64,000 bases of DNA, from NCBI RefSeq assembly GCF_028551275.1, contig NZ_CP117025.1, forward strand, positions 3,495,318 through 3,559,317, written 5' to 3'. This document shows, one piece after another, positions 34,549-43,596 of the stretch. The position numbers and the translations under genes were made by a program. This DNA is from Sphingomonas hankookensis (GTDB taxonomy: Bacteria; Pseudomonadota; Alphaproteobacteria; Sphingomonadales; Sphingomonadaceae). Under the pieces are notes generated by a model that was not told where the DNA came from, made no database searches, and saw only the letters and a program-made list of their open reading frames with translations. Every line of letters begins with the position of its first letter. The stretch's first letter is position 1.

Positions 34549-35294
34549 CCTTCTCCGACGCCGAACTCGATCGCTACGCCCGCCACCTCGTCCTGCGCGA
34601 AGTTGGCGGTGCCGGACAGGCTGCGCTGAAGGCCGCGCGCGTGGTCGTGATCGGCGCGGGCGGCATCGGATCGCCCGCTTTGCAATATCTTGCGGCGGCC
34701 GGGGTCGGCACGCTGGTCGTGATCGACGACGACCGGGTCGATGCCAGCAACCTGCAACGCCAGACGCTGTTCACCGGTGACAACATCGGTGCGCAAAAGG
34801 TCACGGCGGCAGCATCCGCCATCGCCCGAATCAATCCGTTCGTCGCAGTAGAGCCACGCTCCGTCCGAATTGACGCCACCAACGCCGCCGATCTGCTCGC
34901 CAACGCCTCCGCCATACTCGACGGGTGCGACAACTTCGCAACCCGCCTCACCGTCGCCGACACCGCCCTCGCCGCCCGTATCCCCTTGATATCGGCCGCT
35001 GTCGGCCAGTTCGAAGGGCAATTGGGCGTGTTCCGCGGCTGGGAACCGCACCTCCCCTGCTATCGCTGCTTCGTCGGCAACGACCCCGCGCGCGCCGACG
35101 CCAGCTGCGCCGACCAGGGGGTGCTGGGCGCCCTGACCGGCATCCTCGGCAGCATGGCCGCGCTGGAGGTCATGCGCGCGATCATCGGCTTCGGCGAGGA
35201 CCCTGCGGGCAAGCTGCTGATCGCCGACCTGCTCGCCTTCCGCTTCCGCACCCTGACCCTGCCCAAGGACCCCGGCTGCCGATGCGCGGGCTGA
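34545..35294 (+). CDS. MoeB/ThiF-family adenylyltransferase
   Basis: 249 aa. Activates the C-terminus of a ubiquitin-like sulfur carrier (ThiS or MoaD) by adenylation. RYARHLVLREVGGAGQAALKAARVVVIGAGGIGSPALQYLAAAGVGTLVVIDDDRVDASNLQRQ is diagnostic, with ATP loop GAGGIG; zinc cysteines sit in PCYRCF and GCRCAG; ASCADQGVLGALTGILGS carries the potential thioester Cys. No rhodanese domain is fused. The partner carrier is not in the window. It overlaps a DsrE-like gene by 13 bases. Confidence 0.92.
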   Translation: MTFSDAELDRYARHLVLREVGGAGQAALKAARVVVIGAGGIGSPALQYLAAAGVGTLVVIDDDRVDASNLQRQTLFTGDNIGAQKVTAAASAIARINPFVAVEPRSVRIDATNAADLLANASAILDGCDNFATRLTVADTALAARIPLISAAVGQFEGQLGVFRGWEPHLPCYRCFVGNDPARADASCADQGVLGALTGILGSMAALEVMRAIIGFGEDPAGKLLIADLLAFRFRTLTLPKDPGCRCAG

Positions 35295-35617
35295 CGGTTG
35301 TCGTCGCCGGTCCCGATCCGGACCGGCTGCGCGTCGCGCTGACCATGGCCTGCGCCGCCGCCGCGCTGGGCGGACGTGCCCAAGTCTATCTGCATGAAAA
35401 CGCAGTCGAGTTACTCGCGACCGATGCCACCGCGCCGGAAGGCCTGCCGAGCCTGAACGACCTCCGCGCCATCGCGACCGACAGCGGCGTGGACCTGATC
35501 GCGTGCCAGACCGGCCTCGCGCTCGCCGGCCTGTCCGCCGACACGCAAAGGGTCGCGGCAGGCGGTCTGATCGACCTGCTCGCGACCCTCGGGGATGACC
35601 GGCTGGTCACCCTGTAG
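35282..35617 (+). CDS. DsrE/F-like small protein
   Basis: 111 aa. MRGLTVVVAGPDPDRLRVALTMACAAAALGGRAQVYLHENAVELL resembles the DsrE/DsrF/YchN fold used in sulfur relay, with the helix bearing a Cys (DLIACQTGLALAGLS near 81-95), the usual active position in DsrE and TusD. Overlaps the thiF-like gene, so a functional link to sulfur transfer is likely. It ends the row of overlapping genes and is convergent with galU. Confidence 0.8.
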   Translation: MRGLTVVVAGPDPDRLRVALTMACAAAALGGRAQVYLHENAVELLATDATAPEGLPSLNDLRAIATDSGVDLIACQTGLALAGLSADTQRVAAGGLIDLLATLGDDRLVTL

Positions 35618-35618
35618 C

Positions 35619-35640
35619 GGCGGGAGCCTCGGCCCCCGCC
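35619..35640. terminator. Weak hairpin between dsrE-like and galU
   Basis: GGCGGG pairs with CCCGCC around a 10-base loop, in a 30-base gap between convergent genes. No T-run. Confidence 0.35.
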
Positions 35641-35647
35641 CTGTTCC

Positions 35648-36511
35648 TTACTTGGCCAGCGCTTCCTCGGCGAAGGCCCGCACCGCCGGACCGATGTCCG
35701 CGCGCGCCAGCGCCAGCGCGATGTTCGCCTGCACCCAACCGGCCTTGTCGCCGCAGTCGTACCGCTTGCCGTCGAAGGTGAAGCCGTGGAACGGCTGGTT
35801 GCCGATCAGCTTGGCCATCGCATCGGTCAGCTGGATTTCGCCGCCGGCGCCCGGCTCCTGCGAATCGAGGATCTGCATGACTTCGGGCTGCAGGATGTAA
35901 CGACCCGGAATCATCAGGTTCGACGGCGCCTTGCCCTTGGGCTTTTCGACCAGCGCGGTGACTTCGGTCAGGCGACCATCGGTCTTGCCCGGCGAGATGA
36001 TGCCATACTTGTCGGTTTCGCTGTCCGGCACTTCCAGCGCGCCGATCACGTTGCCGCCGACCTGATTATAGGCGTCGACCATCTGCTTCAGGAACCCGCC
36101 GACCATCAGTTCGTCAGGCAGCAGCACCGCAAACGGCTCGTCGCCGACGATCTCCCGCGCGCACCACACCGCATGGCCGAGACCCAGCGGTTCCTGCTGG
36201 CGGACATAGACCGGGCTGCCCGGCTTCTGCCGGATGCCTTCGATCAGCGCCATCGACTTGCCGCGCGCCTTCATCGTCGCTTCCAGTTCGTAGGAAACGT
36301 CGAAATGATCCTCCAGCGCGCCCTTGCCGCGGCCGGTGACGAAGATGATCTGTTCGATCCCGGCTTCCAGCGCCTCTTCGACGGCATACTGGATCAGGGG
36401 CTTGTCGACGACGGTCAACATTTCCTTCGGCATCGACTTGGTCGCGGGAAGAAACCGCGTGCCCAAGCCGGCGACGGGGAAGACTGCCTTGCGTACCTTC
36501 TTGATCGTCAT
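35648..36511 (-). CDS. galU: UTP-glucose-1-phosphate uridylyltransferase
   Basis: 287 aa from MTIKKVRKAVFPVAGLGTRFLPATKSMPKEML; an ATG nine bases upstream is also possible, but the AGGGA site is better spaced for 36511. Makes UDP-glucose. Nucleotide-binding GxGTRFLPATKSxPKEM, the GHAVWCAREIVGDEPFAVLLPDELM region with metal Asp, and the Lys in VEKPK are intact. Precursor step for ugd and the glycosylphosphotransferase in this window. Confidence 0.97.
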   Translation of the reverse strand: MTIKKVRKAVFPVAGLGTRFLPATKSMPKEMLTVVDKPLIQYAVEEALEAGIEQIIFVTGRGKGALEDHFDVSYELEATMKARGKSMALIEGIRQKPGSPVYVRQQEPLGLGHAVWCAREIVGDEPFAVLLPDELMVGGFLKQMVDAYNQVGGNVIGALEVPDSETDKYGIISPGKTDGRLTEVTALVEKPKGKAPSNLMIPGRYILQPEVMQILDSQEPGAGGEIQLTDAMAKLIGNQPFHGFTFDGKRYDCGDKAGWVQANIALALARADIGPAVRAFAEEALAK

Positions 36512-36622
36512 CGTTTCCATCCCTGAAAATTGCTGCGCCGCAATAGAACGATGTCAGCCGATTGGCAAACCCGGCGCTTTATTGATCGTGCCACCCCTTT
36601 CGCCTAGAGGCCTTGGCGCATC

Positions 36623-37405
36623 ATGGTCTTTTCCAAGCTCTTTCGCCGATCCGCAGCCCCCGCTCCCCGCGTACCCGATGACGGCGTCGTCTATGCGATC
36701 GGCGATATCCACGGCCGGCTCGACTGTCTCGAGCAATTGCTGGCGCAGATCGATGCCGATCCCGAACGGGGCGATCGCCGCGTCACCCTGGTCTTTCTCG
36801 GCGACCTGATCGACCGCGGTCCCGATTCGCGCGGCGTCGTCGACCGGGTGATGGCGCTGTGCGCCGCCAGCCCCGACGTCCACTGCCTGTGCGGCAACCA
36901 TGAGGAACTGCTGCTCGAAGCCGCCGATGGCGCACGACAGGCACTCGGCATCTTCAACCGTGCCGGCGGGCGCGAGACGCTGCTCAGCTACGGCGTCGAC
37001 GACGAAACCTATGAGCGCGAGGACCTGAAGGGTGTTCAGCGCCTGATCCGTGACCATGTGCCGCCGGCCCATATCGATTTTCTGCGGTCGCTGCCCGACA
37101 GCATCGTGATCGGCGATTATGTGATGGTCCACGCCGGCATCCGCCCCGGCGTCGCGCTGGCCGATCAGAAGTCGTCGGACCTGCGCTGGATCCGCGCGCC
37201 GTTCCTCGACCATCGCGGGCACCATGAACGGTTCGTGGTCCATGGCCACACCGTCACCGATCAGCCCGATCTTCGCGACAACCGGATCGGCATCGATACC
37301 GGCGCCTATCGCACCGGCCGACTGACCGCCCTCGCCCTGTCGGGTGAAACGCGGCGATTCCTGACGACCCATTGTCCCGAAGGAACCGGCGCAAGCGTCG
37401 ACTGA
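36623..37405 (+). CDS. PP1/PP2A-type metallophosphoesterase
   Basis: 260 aa, cytoplasmic. The calcineurin-like phosphoesterase core has YAIGDIHGRLDCLEQLL near 24-40, VFLGDLIDRGPDSRGVV near 57-73, CGNHEELLL near 92-100, and the late His residues in VMVHAGI and VVHGHT, all of the bacterial Ser/Thr phosphatase (PrpA/B) and ApaH type. Could act on phosphoproteins or on Ap4A; the length and spacing fit the phosphoprotein phosphatase group better. Stands alone between galU and a small membrane protein gene. Confidence 0.9.
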   Translation: MVFSKLFRRSAAPAPRVPDDGVVYAIGDIHGRLDCLEQLLAQIDADPERGDRRVTLVFLGDLIDRGPDSRGVVDRVMALCAASPDVHCLCGNHEELLLEAADGARQALGIFNRAGGRETLLSYGVDDETYEREDLKGVQRLIRDHVPPAHIDFLRSLPDSIVIGDYVMVHAGIRPGVALADQKSSDLRWIRAPFLDHRGHHERFVVHGHTVTDQPDLRDNRIGIDTGAYRTGRLTALALSGETRRFLTTHCPEGTGASVD

Positions 37406-37718
37406 TCCGGCGCGACGGCGATCGGGTTCCGGTTCGTTTCAGCGTTGCCGGACCCCGCCAGCTTCGTCCGGAGCCGGCCCAACCGACCTGTAGCGGCCGC
37501 CCCCGGCAAAGTCAGGCGCCCGGCGCTTCGTGCTTCCATCAGCACGATCGTCGACCGCTTGCCGAGACGGCGCCCCGCTGCCGAGCCACCTGCTCGACAC
37601 GCCCGTCGCCGCCGGAGCCGACATCTGCCGGTCCGACCAACCATCACCATAACGAAAAAGGGCGCCCCGTGAGGGACGCCCTTTCAACAGATCGCGGCGC
37701 GGTTACCCGCGCGGACAA
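37406..37718. other. Gap after the phosphatase gene
   Basis: 313 bases. Apart from the terminator at 37657-37684 nothing convincing is seen; the open frames here have no ribosome site and no recognisable protein features. Confidence 0.6.
37657..37684 (-). terminator. Terminator of the Asp/Ser-tailed protein gene
   Basis: 12-base stem AAAGGGCGCCCC / GGGACGCCCTTT (one wobble) around GTGA; on the minus strand it is followed by TTTTTCGTTAT. It could also stop transcription from the left. Confidence 0.88.
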
Positions 37719-37955
37719 TCAGTTGCTGTCCGAATCGCTGTCCGAGTCAGCGACGACGACGATGCCGGCGACGACGGCAGCAGCGGCCAGGATCGCGACG
37801 ATCACGCCACCGCCGGCCAGCTTCTCACCCTTGGCAGCCGGAGCCGACGCACGAGCAACCGACAGCTTCGAAGCGTTGGCAGCGTTGGCGATCGTCGGAG
37901 CAACGGTCATCGACACGGCCGAGGCCGCGATCAGCATCTTCTTGGCAAAACCCAT
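37719..37955 (-). CDS. Small exported membrane protein with Asp-Ser repeat tail
   Basis: 78 aa. N-terminal signal (MGFAKKMLIAASAVSMTVAPTIANA), a short basic stretch, a hydrophobic helix (GGGVIVAILAAAAVVAGIVVVA), and a tail DSDSDSDSN. The acidic-serine tail would lie on one face of the membrane and might bind cations. Good Shine-Dalgarno (AAGGGAG) upstream and a strong terminator after it support real expression. No family recognised. Confidence 0.72.
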   Translation of the reverse strand: MGFAKKMLIAASAVSMTVAPTIANAANASKLSVARASAPAAKGEKLAGGGVIVAILAAAAVVAGIVVVADSDSDSDSN

Positions 37956-38169
37956 TTCTACACTCCCTTGCAAAACTTTACGTCGGATCGCCTTTTGCAC
38001 AGCAGCACGCCACCTGCAAGTCCTATCGTTCCGTTCGCGATCAGCCGTTGGGCCATCAAGACCAGAATGGTCGCGCGAACGACTGGCCGGGAACCGGTTA
38101 AGATCGCGTTAGTTCCCGCGCCAAAAACAATAGTGGCAACATATTGTTACGATTCGGCTGCGCTCGAAC

Positions 38170-39150
38170 CTATTGCAGCGGCTGATCGCGCGTCGACAGC
38201 ACTGGCGGCCGATAGGGAATGGGTGCGCCCTTTGGCAGCGCGGCAAGTTCCGCCGCAATCAATTGGGCGCGTTTGGACGCGGATGAATGGGTTCTGCTGT
38301 GAAAGATCCCGCCATCGATTCGCGCGCCCGGCCCCCGCCAGAACCGGACTGCCTCCTGCGGGTCCCATCCGGCGTTGCGCAACAGATGCACGCCCAGTCG
38401 GTCGGCATCGTCCTCGGTCGCACGGTGCAGTCGCCCGTTACGGCCCAGTTCACCCAGCAACCCCCGGCTGACCCGCGCGGCATCCAGCCGCGCATGATGG
38501 CGCAGGATGTTGTGCGACAGTTCATGCCCGACGACTACCGCGAGTTGCGGATCCGCCAGCTTGTCCAGAAACGCGCTCGATATCTGCACCAGCCGCCCGT
38601 CGGCGACCGCATCCATGGTGGTGCCGACGCGTAGTTCGAACAGCGTGCGACACCCCGGCGATGGCGCGATGACGACGCTGCGGTCGCTTCCGGCCCGCCG
38701 CACGACCATCGTCAGCGGCCGGTCGACCGGCTGGGCGTCGATCAGCGCGACCATGGCGTCGCGGGTGCGGACATGACCGGCGCCATCGGCAACCGGAACC
38801 GGCTGTCCGTTGACGCTGACGATCGCATCGTCGGCGTGCAGTCCGGCCAGGGCGGCCGGACTGCCGGGCACCACGCCCTCTACCGCCACGCCGGTCGCAA
38901 AGCCGAACGCCGTACGCGCGGCCGGTTGCTCCGACTCGGCATATTGGTCGATGGCATGGACCACGATGCCCGGCACCGGCGCCACATCGCTGCAGAGCGC
39001 GGCGTTCGCCGTCGCCAGTCGATACCCGATCGCACCCAGCCGCAAATCGGCGGCACGCAGTGCCTCCAGCGTGGCCGTATCGGCGGGAGCAGCCGCGGGC
39101 GCCGCACTGATCGTCAACAGCGTCGCCAGCAGCGCCGTCGATCGAAGCAT
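38170..39150 (-). CDS. M48-family metalloprotease with PDZ domain
   Basis: 326 aa. Signal peptide (MLRSTALLATLLTISAAPAAA). A PDZ domain at about 85-165 (GVAVEGVVPGSPAALAGLHADDAIVSVNGQPVP) precedes the peptidase: AVVVGHELSHNILRHH near 215-230 has HExxH, and EDDADRLGVHLLRNAGWDP supplies the third zinc ligand. An exported BepA/YfgC- or HtpX-like protease with a substrate-binding PDZ module placed before the catalytic domain. The start is chosen for a clean signal peptide; earlier in-frame starts exist. Confidence 0.85.
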   Translation of the reverse strand: MLRSTALLATLLTISAAPAAAPADTATLEALRAADLRLGAIGYRLATANAALCSDVAPVPGIVVHAIDQYAESEQPAARTAFGFATGVAVEGVVPGSPAALAGLHADDAIVSVNGQPVPVADGAGHVRTRDAMVALIDAQPVDRPLTMVVRRAGSDRSVVIAPSPGCRTLFELRVGTTMDAVADGRLVQISSAFLDKLADPQLAVVVGHELSHNILRHHARLDAARVSRGLLGELGRNGRLHRATEDDADRLGVHLLRNAGWDPQEAVRFWRGPGARIDGGIFHSRTHSSASKRAQLIAAELAALPKGAPIPYRPPVLSTRDQPLQ

Positions 39151-39674
39151 ATGGGAAGTCCGGCCGGGAACGCGGCGGAACGGGATGCAGAAAGCCATGG
39201 CGTGCGAATAGCACGAAATGCGGCGGGCGCGATGGCCGCCCTGCGGCGCGCATCCGGTTCTGGACACCGACATGATCGCCACGATCGACCGTCCAACTCT
39301 CGCAGGATCATGTCGTCAATGTACTGATGCGGAGTATGCGACCAGCGCCCGAGACCGTATCATTCGGCGTTCCGCGCGAAACCGTCGCTCCAGCGAGGGC
39401 AGGAGCCTCTCGCGGCTCCTGCCATGGGCAAGAACCAGGCGGAATTTCGATCGCCCTTACACGAACGTTCGGTACAAGGCGGATCGGCCCCTGAGCCTTA
39501 GCACCTGTTCCAGAGCGCCCGTCCGCCAATCAGACTACGCCACATCGACGGCAGCGCGCGATAACCGGCACCGGCCACGCGTAAACCAGCCATTCGCGCC
39601 CCGCCCCCGCAGCACCCCAAACGAAAACGGCGCCGGTACTACCGGCGCCGTCTGCGATTCGTTCGGAGGCTGGT
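39151..39674. other. Gap between M48 protease and FKBP genes
   Basis: 524 bases. Contains the FKBP terminator (39627-39651), and an isolated perfect 10-base hairpin at 39398-39423 (GGCAGGAGCC-TCTCGC-GGCTCCTGCC). The rest shows lower codon-like order than the neighbours. A plus-strand open frame exists but has a composition full of Arg/Ser/Pro and no ribosome site; not accepted as a gene. Confidence 0.55.
39627..39651 (-). terminator. Terminator of the FKBP gene
   Basis: Perfect 11-base stem ACGGCGCCGGT / ACCGGCGCCGT with a 3-base loop; the minus-strand transcript ends in TTTTCGTTT. Confidence 0.93.
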
Positions 39675-40286
39675 TCAGCGGCCGGCCGGCGGCGGGACCG
39701 CGCCCGGCGGGGGCGTAGCGCCGCCCTGCTGTTGCTGCATCATCTGCTGCATCTGAATCTGCTGCAGCACCGTTTCCGGAATGAAGTCGAGCATCTCGAC
39801 ATCGAACACCAGCACCTGCTTCGACAGCTTCTCGACTTCCGGCGACATCGGCGGCGCGCCTTCGGGACGCGGCGCGGCATAGCCGAGTTCGGGCTTCAGC
39901 CAGAAGCGGTACTTCGACCCCTTCGGCATCAGCTTGATCGCTTCACCGAAACCCGGGACGACACCCTTTGGCGACGTCGGCGTCGGCTGGCGGCTCTGGT
40001 CGAAGATGGTGCCGTCGGTGAACTTGCCGACATAGTTGACCAGCGCGACGTCGGCGTCGGTCGGCGTCGGGCCGCTGCCCTTGGTCAGCACTTCATATTG
40101 CAGGCCGCTGGCGGTCGTCACGACGCCGGAGCGCGATGCGTTGCTGGCAAGGAACGAATCGGTGCCGCTGCGCGTGCCGGCCCAGGCGAATCCGGCCGCG
40201 AGCAGCAGGGCCAGAACGATCCCTACCCATATCCAGACGATATGACGCTGCTTGACGGGACGGAGCGGAACGGCAGTGACCGACAT
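39675..40286 (-). CDS. Membrane-anchored FKBP-type prolyl isomerase
   Basis: 203 aa. AAGAGG ribosome site before the ATG at 40286. An N-terminal membrane helix (residues 16-37) exposes the FKBP domain (about 65-165: TASGLQYEVLTKGSGPTPTDADVALVNYVGKFTDGTIFDQS, GVVPGFGEAIKLMPKGSKYRFWLKPELGYA) to the periplasm; key aromatic and Asp residues fit an active isomerase. The tail is Gln/Met then Pro-rich (QMQQMMQQQQGG). Helps folding of exported proteins. Strong terminator downstream; rpsU is the next gene upstream on the same strand. Confidence 0.93.
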   Translation of the reverse strand: MSVTAVPLRPVKQRHIVWIWVGIVLALLLAAGFAWAGTRSGTDSFLASNASRSGVVTTASGLQYEVLTKGSGPTPTDADVALVNYVGKFTDGTIFDQSRQPTPTSPKGVVPGFGEAIKLMPKGSKYRFWLKPELGYAAPRPEGAPPMSPEVEKLSKQVLVFDVEMLDFIPETVLQQIQMQQMMQQQQGGATPPPGAVPPPAGR

Positions 40287-40373
40287 CGAAACCTCTTCCG
40301 GCGCAGCCTGTGCGCCGCATCGCATGGATCAAACAAGGCCGCCGGTCGGATGACCCGCGACCCGATTCGATAC

Positions 40374-40580
40374 TTACCGTGCGCTGTCGCGTTCCATCCG
40401 CTTGCGCTCCAGCTTGCGGGCGCGACGGACGGCGGCGGCACGCTCGCGAGCGCGCTTTTCCGAAGGCTTTTCGTAGTGACGGCGCAGCTTCATCTCGCGA
40501 TACACGCCTTCGCGCTGCAGCTTCTTCTTCAGCGCACGAAGGGCCTGATCGACATTGTTGTCACGGACGATGATCTGCAT
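40374..40580 (-). CDS. rpsU: 30S ribosomal protein bS21
   Basis: 68 aa. Start [46 protein letters not shown] is the family signature, and the C-terminus is the usual Arg/Lys-rich helix. In alphaproteobacteria it commonly starts with [14 protein letters not shown] as here. Longer in-frame starts upstream are rejected. Confidence 0.97.
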   Translation of the reverse strand: MQIIVRDNNVDQALRALKKKLQREGVYREMKLRRHYEKPSEKRARERAAAVRRARKLERKRMERDSAR

Positions 40581-40698
40581 GGGGTCGGTAAACTCCGGGT
40601 CTTTATCGCAATAGAATAGGGTTCGCCGAAGCATGGCTGCGGCGTGACGAATCTCCCTAACAGGACTGTCCCGCGCGGGCAAGCCAAACCGGCAGGGT

Positions 40699-41088
40699 TC
40701 AGAAGATCAGGTCGCCCCCTGCGCGACCGGCGACGATTCGGCCGATCGCATCGAACAAGGCGTCCATCGCCACGGGCTTGAACAACACCTCGTCCGCCCC
40801 GGCCGCGATGCATCGCTGGGTCAGGTCGATCGCGGTATCGGCGGTGACGACTACGATCGGCAGCGTCCGCTTGGCATCGTCCCGCGCGCGAACCCGCCGG
40901 ATCACCTCGAAGCCGTCCATGCCGGGCATGCGCAGGTCGAGCAGGACGAGGTCATAGTCCCCCTCCTCGATCCGCTGCAACCCGGCCTCTGCGCTGTCCG
41001 CCTCGACCATGGCCGCCCCGGCCACGTCGAGCATGTCGCGGACGACACGACGATTCATCGCATCATCCTCAACAAAAAGGATGTTCAT
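40699..41088 (-). CDS. Single-domain response regulator
   Basis: 129 aa, REC domain only. Acidic pair Asp8-Asp9 in [12 protein letters not shown], phosphoacceptor Asp51 in [13 protein letters not shown], Thr in VVVTAD and Lys in LFKPV are all present, so it should be phosphorylated. No output domain. It is 63 bases downstream of the TPR histidine kinase on the same strand, whose own receiver is degenerate, and is therefore its likely partner. CheY-like or phosphorelay role is inferred. Confidence 0.93.
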   Translation of the reverse strand: MNILFVEDDAMNRRVVRDMLDVAGAAMVEADSAEAGLQRIEEGDYDLVLLDLRMPGMDGFEVIRRVRARDDAKRTLPIVVVTADTAIDLTQRCIAAGADEVLFKPVAMDALFDAIGRIVAGRAGGDLIF

Positions 41089-41151
41089 GCGACGCACGCC
41101 GATCGGACAGGGCAGACATTGACGCTGTTCATATTGCAATCCGCTATCGCG

Positions 41152-43596
41152 CTATGCGGCGTTCGGTACAAGGGGGACCGCAGGCGCCCGGCCTTTCCCT
41201 ACGACAAATAAGGCGTCGATTAGTTGCGTAGCCGAAACAGGTTTTTGCAGCAATGTGACATTCTTGCATGGAGGAGCGATATCATCTTGCTCCCGCGCCA
41301 GCAGCACGATGCGCAAGTTACGCTGATGCGCTTCCGCGACTACCATCGATAGTATGCCGTCGGCATCGGTGCTCCCCGCCGACAGCGAGGCCATATCGAC
41401 CAGCACCGTGTCGGTCGATCCCAGCGCCAGCACGTCCAGCAAGCCCGCGGCGTCGTCGACGAACGCCATGTCGTCGACATGATCGGCGAACAGGGTGCGC
41501 ATCATCCCCCGGGTGATCGGATTGCGTTCGAGGATCGCAAGCGTCGTCGCCGACGCCGCACGGTCCGCCGGACCGGTCCCGACAACCTCCGGCGCCACCT
41601 CGACCAGCGGCAGATCGACGGTAAAGGTCGCCCCCTGCCCCGGCGCGCTGCTGACGATGATATCGCCGCCCATCGCCCGCGCGAGATTGCGGCAGATCGT
41701 CAGACCGAGACCGGTGCCGCCATAGCGACGCGTGGTGCTGGTGTCGGCCTGCTGGAAGGATTCGAACACCTCCTCCAACCGATCGGGTGCGATGCCGATC
41801 CCGGTGTCCGCCACGGCGATCGACAGCCGGTCGCCCGTCGCCGCCATCCGTAGCGCGATCTCGCCCGACGGCGTGAATTTCAGCGCATTCGACAACAGGT
41901 TGAACAGGATCTGCCGCAGCCGGACCGGGTCTCCCTCCACCCAGCGCGGCACGTCGCCCAGTTCGACAACGAAGCCCAGTCCGCGATCCTCCGCCTGTCG
42001 CCGCCACAGCCGTGCCAGATCCTCGACCGTCGCGATCAGGTCGGTCGGCACACGTTCGACCGACAAATTCCCCGACTGCATCTTCGCGACGTCCAGAATG
42101 TCGTCGACCAGCGATCGCATCGTGACCCCTGCGTCGTGAATGATGTCCAGCCGGTCGCGGGTTGCCGGGGCCAGCGATTCGTCGCGCAGCATCACCTGCG
42201 CCATGCCGAGAATACCGTTCAGGGGTGTGCGAATCTCGTGGCTGGTCGTGGCGAGGAAATCGCCCTTGGCCTTCAGCGCCTTTTCGAGCGCGGCATTGGT
42301 CGCGGCAAGATCGACGTTGGCGCGCCGGATCGCATCGCGGCTGCGACGCAACGTCACCACGCCGAAGCTCAGCAGCGCAAGGAGCACTGCGACGGCCGCG
42401 GCGATGCTGCCGAACAGGATACGCTCGAACCGCGCATTGGCCCGTTCGAACGCGACGTTGCGGCGCAATTCCTCCTGCTGCAACCGCGCAATGCGCAGTT
42501 CCTGGTTCTGGAAATCGAACCGCGCCGACATCAGCGCGGTCTTGGTCGAGGTGGTGAGCTGCGTCGCCTGCTCGTTCAGCCGGTCGAGCGCCTCGAGATG
42601 GGCGAGCGCCTTCGCGGTTTCCCCGGCGGCGGCATAAACCCCGTAAGCATTGCGATGATTGTCCCGCGCCGTCAGTGGCGTGGTCGTCAGGTCGACATCC
42701 TCGAACGCCGTATCCACCAGCCTTACCGCAGTCCGGAAGTCGCCGCGATCAGCGGCTATCCGCCCGGCCAGCGTCTGCAACTGATTAAGCGCGGTTATCG
42801 CATCGGCGGCCCGCGCGATCGCCATCCCCCGAACGGCCGCCTGCCATGCAGCATTCGGCGCACCCTCGCCACGATAGGCGCGCGCGATGTTACCGTAGAT
42901 ACGTGCTTCGAAGGCAGGATTGCTGATCCGGCCTACCAGTTCCAATGCACGGCGGAAGTCGGTCAAAGCGCGACGATACTGCCCCATTTCGGTGAGTACG
43001 TTACCGCGATTGTTCAGCAACGATACCGACAGGACGGGATCAGCAGCATAGGCATCGATCGCTTGCCCATAATATTTGAGAGCGGCGCTGAAATCCGATC
43101 CCTGTCGATACAAGGCACCTATGCTCAGCAGCGCCAGCGACTGACCTCTGGCGTCTCCTGTTTCCCGATAGATGCGATACGACATCTGATAGTCGTTCAG
43201 CGCAGAACTGACATTCCCTTCGTCGGAAGCGACGTCCCCTCGCGTGCGAAGAATATCACCTTCCAGCGGAAGCCGGGGTCGCCGTCGTTGCACGAGCGAC
43301 AGCGCAGAGCGAATTTCGCGACGCGCGTCGGCACGTCGACCGAGCCGGGCATACGCCTCCGCCTGGAGCCAGATACTGGCAGCAACCAAGGGTGAGTCCG
43401 CACCATCACGCTCGCCTGCCGCCTTTTCCAGCGACTCGCCTTCTTGCAATCCCCGCTCGGGTTGGGCGACCAGCCCCGAACGTGCTGCCTCGAACCTTGC
43501 TTCGAGGGTGGGCTGGTTGGCCTGCGCCATGGCCGGCATCGGCGCCAGTGAGGCGGCAGCGAAGAACAGGACGGGAGCGGCACGTCGCGCGGTCAT
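41152..43596 (-). CDS. TPR-sensor histidine kinase with degenerate receiver
   Basis: 814 aa. Signal peptide to about 25; a periplasmic TPR solenoid (about 80-340); a membrane helix 394-415 preceded by a coiled coil; HisKA with phospho-His453 in TTSHEIRTPLNG; ATPase domain with N-box near 567-572, DTGIG at 598-602 and GGTGLGL near 626-632. The C-terminal receiver-like part (685-800) keeps a possible Asp734 and Lys785 but has Glu-Arg-Asn where the acidic pair should be, so it is probably unable to bind Mg. Periplasmic TPRs suggest protein or peptide sensing. Confidence 0.92.
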   Translation of the reverse strand: MTARRAAPVLFFAAASLAPMPAMAQANQPTLEARFEAARSGLVAQPERGLQEGESLEKAAGERDGADSPLVAASIWLQAEAYARLGRRADARREIRSALSLVQRRRPRLPLEGDILRTRGDVASDEGNVSSALNDYQMSYRIYRETGDARGQSLALLSIGALYRQGSDFSAALKYYGQAIDAYAADPVLSVSLLNNRGNVLTEMGQYRRALTDFRRALELVGRISNPAFEARIYGNIARAYRGEGAPNAAWQAAVRGMAIARAADAITALNQLQTLAGRIAADRGDFRTAVRLVDTAFEDVDLTTTPLTARDNHRNAYGVYAAAGETAKALAHLEALDRLNEQATQLTTSTKTALMSARFDFQNQELRIARLQQEELRRNVAFERANARFERILFGSIAAAVAVLLALLSFGVVTLRRSRDAIRRANVDLAATNAALEKALKAKGDFLATTSHEIRTPLNGILGMAQVMLRDESLAPATRDRLDIIHDAGVTMRSLVDDILDVAKMQSGNLSVERVPTDLIATVEDLARLWRRQAEDRGLGFVVELGDVPRWVEGDPVRLRQILFNLLSNALKFTPSGEIALRMAATGDRLSIAVADTGIGIAPDRLEEVFESFQQADTSTTRRYGGTGLGLTICRNLARAMGGDIIVSSAPGQGATFTVDLPLVEVAPEVVGTGPADRAASATTLAILERNPITRGMMRTLFADHVDDMAFVDDAAGLLDVLALGSTDTVLVDMASLSAGSTDADGILSMVVAEAHQRNLRIVLLAREQDDIAPPCKNVTLLQKPVSATQLIDALFVVGKGRAPAVPLVPNAA

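Noticed and set aside
39218..39718. 166-codon plus-strand ORF between the M48 and FKBP genes
   Set aside because: No ribosome site, disordered Arg/Ser/Pro composition, runs through the FKBP terminator and into its coding region.
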